Shown here: piece after piece, positions 9,701 through 12,500 of the stretch | Position numbering within the stretch: the first letter of the stretch is position 1 | Layout: each line of letters starts with the position of its first letter | Assembly (NCBI GenBank): GCA_905221605.1 | Contig: CAJNDS010000477.1 | Coordinates: forward strand, 1 to 12,500 | DNA: 12,500 nt | Source of the DNA: Symbiodinium natans | Taxonomy: Eukaryota > Sar > Dinophyceae > Suessiales > Symbiodiniaceae | Direction: 5' to 3' | Position numbers and translations under genes: made by a program | Notes under the pieces: generated by a model | What the model saw: the letters and a program-made list of their open reading frames with translations, nothing else | What the model was told of the DNA's origin: nothing | Databases searched by the model: none

Positions 9701-11229
9701 GTCCGGGCCCAAGCGGCTTTCTTCAAGCAACTTGCAAGCTGGAGGAGCGCCATGCTACTTTCATCATCATTGTTTAAGATCCGTTACATTGACTCATCCA
9801 GTCTTTCAACGTTAGCAGTGCAGTCGGTGCCGAGTTTGACATGTTCTTCTGGTGTTCCACAGAATGCCTCGCCTGACGGACAAGTGGTGCTTGAGAGATG
9901 CCAGTCTTTGCATCCAAGCTTAAAGACACTGCTCAGGAATGAGGACTCTTCGTGGCTGTTTTGCCATCTGTAGCAACGGCCTTCGGCTGGACTATTTGAA
10001 TGAAATCCTTGTGCTTTCGCGGCTGTTCTGTTGTGCAGGTCTTGAGTATTGTTTGACGGGCGCGTCAGTTCGGGCAAGTATGTGCAAGCTACATGAGTCC
10101 AGGATGTGCATCCGGCAGCCGGGTGCGGCCCTCGGCTATTTTTGATCCCAAGATGGGATGCCCGAGTGGCCTCAAAGAGCCTGAAGGCCACGAAGCCCAT
10201 AAAGCCCACTTAGCTTCCAAGGTCCTGGCCAGGCCTGGGTGACGAGCCAAGGTGTCGGGCTTCGAGTTGAAGCATAGCCGGCGGAGCGATGGACCACTGC
10301 GCAGCACGTAGATCGTAAATGTTTATGGAAGCACCTGTGACTCATCACCCGGCTTGATGGCTCGACTCTGCGTTCGCTGCACCGGGCCGTCGCTGCAGCA
10401 TCATGCCGAGAGTGCAACAGCAACGACGACCGAGCCATCTGTAATTGCCGAGGTATTACGAGGCCGACTTTGTAGACAACAAGTTCTATGGCCCAAAGGT
10501 GCACGGCCTAGAAGCTGGCAAAAGTGACACACTCTGGTCAATGGCTTCGGCTAAAGGATCGTGTGTTGGCCTCTGCGTTCCTGGAGCCGCCTCCCCAGCG
10601 AAACTGGAGATGTAAAAACGTGGCATTCGCAGATTGTGAAGATGCGTGTTAGCCCCATGTCTGTGAGGTCGCACTGCCTCTCACGACTCGAATTTCCTTT
10701 GATCTCAGGTTCCTTGGGTCAGAGGAGCTGTGGGGCGACCACATGCTGGACGAGCTCGGCCAGAGTGCAGACGTCCTCCAGGCACAGGGGCCAGTCCAAG
10801 CCTCCCTCCCATCCCTCTCCCAAAGCTGTAAAAGCCTTTAAAGCTGGGCTGCAGTGTGCAACATCAGCGCTCAACGTGGCAGGTCCTGTGCAGAGCGCTG
10901 GCCTCAGGCCTTCGCCGGGCATTGAATCATTGAAGCAAGGCGTTGTGCGGTTGGGTGTCCCAAATTTGACCATCTGTGCCCAAACTGTTCCAAACGCGCC
11001 CTTCCTTTAAAGCTGCTTGCCGCCTAGGGTGGTGGGCCTTTGTAGTTCTGAAGCTGGCTGAGAGTGTCAAATCTGTTTCCGTTGCCACTATCAGTAAGTG
11101 GCAAGGCACCTATGATCCTACCCTCACGCGTGCCATAGGGATTTCTTCTACATTCTGTTTGGTTGTCCTTGCGACTTAGGCAGCATTCAGAAAAGGATTT
11201 TGTCACAGACGTGCGTTTACGACAGCTAG
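6711..11229 (+). CDS. Gene A: ~20-exon gene, large hypothetical protein (~870 aa model)
   Basis: Function unknown. Model exons: 6711-6794, 6881-6964, 7072-7713, 7814-7977, 8102-8180, 8268-8376, 8456-8511, 8640-8705, 8809-9071, 9154-9193, 9278-9563, 9648-9700 (or 9733), 9802-9851, 9937-9969, 10089-10221, 10312-10371, 10463-10611, 10709-10772 (or 10781), 10855-10939, 11028-11093, 11180-11229 (stop TAG). All junctions agree in phase and the total is divisible by three. Introns are 68-128 bp, mostly 79-103. GC donors appear at 9194 and 10940. Order in the product: short N-terminus starting MRLSLMNVPSRV, Gly/Trp/Cys-rich region, mixed region, one ankyrin-like repeat, a Cys-containing piece (CVEACPAATKFAL), two N-glycosylation sequons (NIT, NFT) near 9530-9545, then the well-supported C-terminal part. 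The start could instead be the ATG at 6881 or 7090. Least certain: the junctions around 8512-8640 (reading before 8640 is also open back to 8606, suggesting another acceptor), 9700-9801 and 9970-10088. Two adjacent genes cannot be excluded. Confidence 0.5.
7072..7713 (+). CDS. Gly/Trp/Cys-rich exon of gene A
   Basis: From the ATG at 7090 (context AACATGG) this frame encodes about 208 residues of low complexity, with 14 Trp, about 15 Cys and dominant Gly. Examples are GGDGCGYGDLYGCQGYAWSG, GSCCDGAESGCRGGCC and NTSWGSWKGGGAW. Gly codons are mostly GGC and GGT and first codon positions are G-rich, the periodicity expected of real coding in this frame. The frame stops at TAG 7735-7737, but an intron with a GTCAGA donor at 7714 and an AAAAG acceptor at 7813 would join it in phase to the next exon. 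Trp/Gly-rich tails of this kind occur in RNA-binding and scaffold proteins; no RNA-recognition motif or other domain is visible, so that role is only a suggestion. The overlapping frame open from 6881 to 7981 (Ala/Val-rich across this stretch) is mainly a shadow, although its two ends coincide with other model exons. Confidence 0.55.
8809..9071 (+). CDS. Exon with a single ankyrin-type repeat
   Basis: The exon opens after CTGCTGAG, preceded by the pyrimidine-rich CTACCTCCACCTG. Residues 8-32 read CHLEVVRLLVDA then DADKDKATNDGCTP, matching the second helix, loop and hairpin of an ankyrin repeat (consensus GHLEVVRLLL..GAD.....DG.TPL) at most positions. The usual continuation LHLAA does not follow; instead the frame reads RPYTARSGRRAKYFN and later VHIASIDNMDLRTIVDADC with strongly GC-rich third positions. 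A degenerate copy of the coding text may recur: TGGATGCAGATGCAGAC at about 8859 against TGGATGCAGACTGCATGCAG at about 9038. The exon would end at a GTGTCA donor at 9072. The repeat may be a relic of a longer ankyrin tract or a shuffled exon. LKSHQRVH fits half of a C2H2 finger, but the Cys pair is missing. Confidence 0.5.
10089..11229 (+). CDS. C-terminal seven-exon block of gene A (best-supported part)
   Basis: Exons 10089-10221, 10312-10371, 10463-10611, 10709-10772/10781, 10855-10939, 11028-11093 and 11180-11229 read, in order, SAIFDPKMGCPSGLKEPEG..., IVNVYGSTCDSSPGLMARLC, ADFVDNKFYGPKVHGLEAG..., FLGSEELWGDHMLDELGQ..., LNVAGPVQSAGLRPSPGIE..., WWAFVVLKLAESVKSVSV and SIQKRILSQTCVYDS-stop. 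Introns are 90, 91, 97, 82 (or 73), 88 and 86 bp. Signals are good at 10612 (GTAAAA), 10708 (AATTTCCTTTGATCTCAG), 11094 (GTAAGT) and 11179 (long pyrimidine tract then CTTAG followed by G). The donor at 10940 is GC. The split Met codon across 10611/10709 keeps the frame. No domain was recognised and no membrane helix is clear. Confidence 0.6.
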
Positions 11230-11676
11230 ATCAAATGTTTCAAAACGCCTGTCAGGCAGCAGCAGCTGAATCTTGTTCCCTCCTCCTCCGCATTCTCTCC
11301 GATCTTTCATCGATCCTCAGATCATGTCGCTAGTTCAGCAACTTCGATGCTCGTGAGGGTTTAGGAGGAAGCTTCCGCAGGTTTGAAGCTTGTGGTCTTT
11401 TCGTTTCTACCCGCACATTCTCCGACACAGGCCTTGACTTGTGGATTGTTTTTTGTTTTCGGATTGGCGCCTTCGGACGCGGATGTTGGACGGACTTTTC
11501 GTTTTCTCGGCGCGTGTCTGCGTTATTTATGAGATTTTTTGGTGTCTGAGTCTGCCTCCCTCGTTTTCCGACCCAGGCCTGTACGTTCTCTGAAAACGCC
11601 GGGTGTGTTTTCCGACTCTTTCCTTCCGTTTTCCGAGTTTTACTGCCGACGTTTTTCTGACTCAGCCTTCACCCTT
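11230..11676 (+). other. Intergenic region with repeated acceptor-like motifs
   Basis: This region separates the gene A stop from the gene B start. It holds four pyrimidine-rich CAG sites: one after a long tract CTCCTCCTCCGCATTCTCTC ending CTCAG at 11320, and three related ones, TCCGACACAG (11421-11430), TCCGACCCAG (11567-11576) and TCTGACTCAG (11656-11665). TTTTCCGA occurs three times (11564-11571, 11608-11615, 11629-11636). A 32-nt exon could lie at 11321-11352, ending at a GTGAGG donor. No TATA box is seen; dinoflagellate promoters usually lack one. Confidence 0.5.
11656..11676 (+). promoter_or_regulatory. Putative spliced-leader trans-splice acceptor and 5' UTR of gene B
   Basis: TCTGACTCAG ends 11 nt before the ATG at 11677 and is preceded by CGTTTT. 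Dinoflagellate nuclear mRNAs commonly receive a 22-nt spliced leader at such a site. The assignment rests only on position and the pyrimidine-AG form; the site at 11576 is an alternative. Confidence 0.4.
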
Positions 11677-12500
11677 ATGGCCCGAGGCCTCGGCGGATTT
11701 GTGTGCTTCACTTCCATGCGGCGTGAAGCCTTGATCGAATTGACAAAGGTCAAGCCGCGCTGTGTGGTCCTTCTCAGGCTGGCGCTAAATTCTGCTTGCT
11801 TGTGTGTGACCTTGTTCCTTGCTTTCCTGCTCCTCAGATGACCTTGTGGCAGCGTGCACAAAGTGTGCACAAAGTGTGATTCAAATGTGTCCGACATGAG
11901 TCTGGGATGGCCCCCAGCCGGAATGCGCCTGACTACTCTGCTTGTCTTCTTGCTCTGTAGACGATGCACGGAATACCCTTTGTTTCTGGTTCAGCAGTTG
12001 CTGTATATCATGTTTGTAGGACGAGCCATGTTAACCTGAAGGACTTGTCTGCACGAAGGTGACAGCATATTTCATTGCGGTTTGCGTTGTAGGTTCCATG
12101 AAAGCGCGGGCGCGCCCATGTCAACACACCTAGACAAGGGACGAACTCCAGTGCAATCTTTCTCCGAAAGCGCTTCTTCGCTTATGGCAACCGGACAGCT
12201 GATGTCGTCTCATCGGCGAATGAGCGACTGGTCATGACAGTTTGCAGAGCGCAAAAGGGCTTTGGGACTTGTCGTTGGGCTTTCTTTCTTGAAGTGAGAA
12301 TGCTCTTTGTTGCAAGGTCCCGGCTCAGACGGCTCGGCGGGAGCCTCGGGGCCCTCGGGAGACAGGGACTTTGAAAGATCGCAGAAGCAGGGATCGCACC
12401 TCTACGTGTGCAGGAATATAAACTTATCGTTCCGTACAACTCAAAAACCAGGGCAGAGAGCTTCATTGCCCCGATCTTTTTCAGAAGGGCAGTGCTGCAG
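11677..12500 (+). CDS. Gene B: 5' part of an intron-rich gene, hypothetical protein
   Basis: Product not recognised. Exons: 11677-11748, 11838-11873, 11961-12058, 12152-12293, 12385 to beyond 12500. They read MARGLGGFVCFTSMRREALI..., MTLWQRAQSVHK, TMHGIPFVSGSAVAVYHVC..., AIFLRKRFFAYGNRTADVVS... and KQGSHLYVCRNINLSF... . Introns are strikingly uniform (89, 87, 93, 91 bp). Donors are GTCAAG, GTGTGA, GTGACA and GTGAGA; the acceptors at 11837 and 11960 have strong pyrimidine tracts (CCTTGCTTTCCTGCTCCTCAG-like, and CTTGTCTTCTTGCTCTGTAG). Every junction keeps phase, including the split Ser codon at 12058/12152. The start ATG has a fair context (CTTATGGCC) and lies just after an acceptor-like site. 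At least 154 residues are encoded before the window ends. The longer open frame from 11539 includes the intergenic region upstream and intron 1 downstream. No signal peptide or membrane helix is evident. Confidence 0.6.
11854..11875 (+). repeat. 11-bp tandem duplication at the gene B exon 2 donor
   Basis: GTGCACAAAGT occurs twice in tandem (11854-11864, 11865-11875), so AAA-GTGTG, the proposed donor context, is present at two places 11 bp apart. Only the second keeps the frame in the model. Confidence 0.7.

Noticed and set aside
10159-10268. tRNA or SINE promoter: TGCCCGAGTGG resembles an A box and GCTTCGAGTT a B box
   Set aside because: The boxes are 90 bp apart, no cloverlea folds, and the A-box-like text lies within a well-reading exon of gene A.
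10612-11179. Introner-type transposable introns
   Set aside because: The introns share length but no visible sequence, inverted ends or flanking duplications.
12380-12420. tRNA T-arm-like GGTGCGATCCC on the minus strand
   Set aside because: The stem pairs poorly, no anticodon or D arm is found, and the site is in gene B exon 5.

Overview
The window looks like nuclear DNA from a dinoflagellate, most likely Symbiodiniaceae or a close relative. The reasons are: coding sequence cut into many short exons by introns of about 70-130 bp, mostly GT-AG but apparently some GC-AG; all recognisable coding signal on one strand (+); a single ankyrin-type repeat ending in DKDKATNDG, a wording I associate with Symbiodiniaceae ankyrin proteins; and a large satellite-like array beside the genes. 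No rRNA, tRNA, transposase, plasmid or viral gene was recognised.

Layout. 1-423: extremely G-rich tandem sequence with a period of about 78 bp. 424-4858: one satellite-like array built from a ~230-bp unit that holds about three copies of a 20-nt core (consensus GAGGTTTGTCGTATGTCCCC). It has a 655-bp higher-order repeat and flips orientation at about 4166/4167, so its last ~690 bp are the reverse complement of the rest. 4859-5146: unique sequence with a CTA microsatellite and a TA palindrome. 5147-6239: probable small intron-rich gene (gene C). 6711-11229: probable 20-exon-class gene (gene A) encoding roughly 870 residues, with a Gly/Trp/Cys-rich N-terminal region and one ankyrin-like repeat. 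11230-11676: intergenic, with repeated pyrimidine-rich CCGACnCAG motifs that look like splice acceptors. 11677-12500: 5' part of a third + strand gene (gene B) that runs off the window.

The three gene models were built by eye. I looked for stretches with protein-like reading and GC-rich third codon positions, then joined them only where donor, acceptor and reading phase agreed. The longest stop-free frames in the window mislead: the real exons are mostly 33-290 nt. Individual junctions can be wrong, and I could not assign a function to any of the three products. No homology search was possible. The three genes lie head-to-tail, which matches the unidirectional gene clusters known in this group; nothing shows that they act together.
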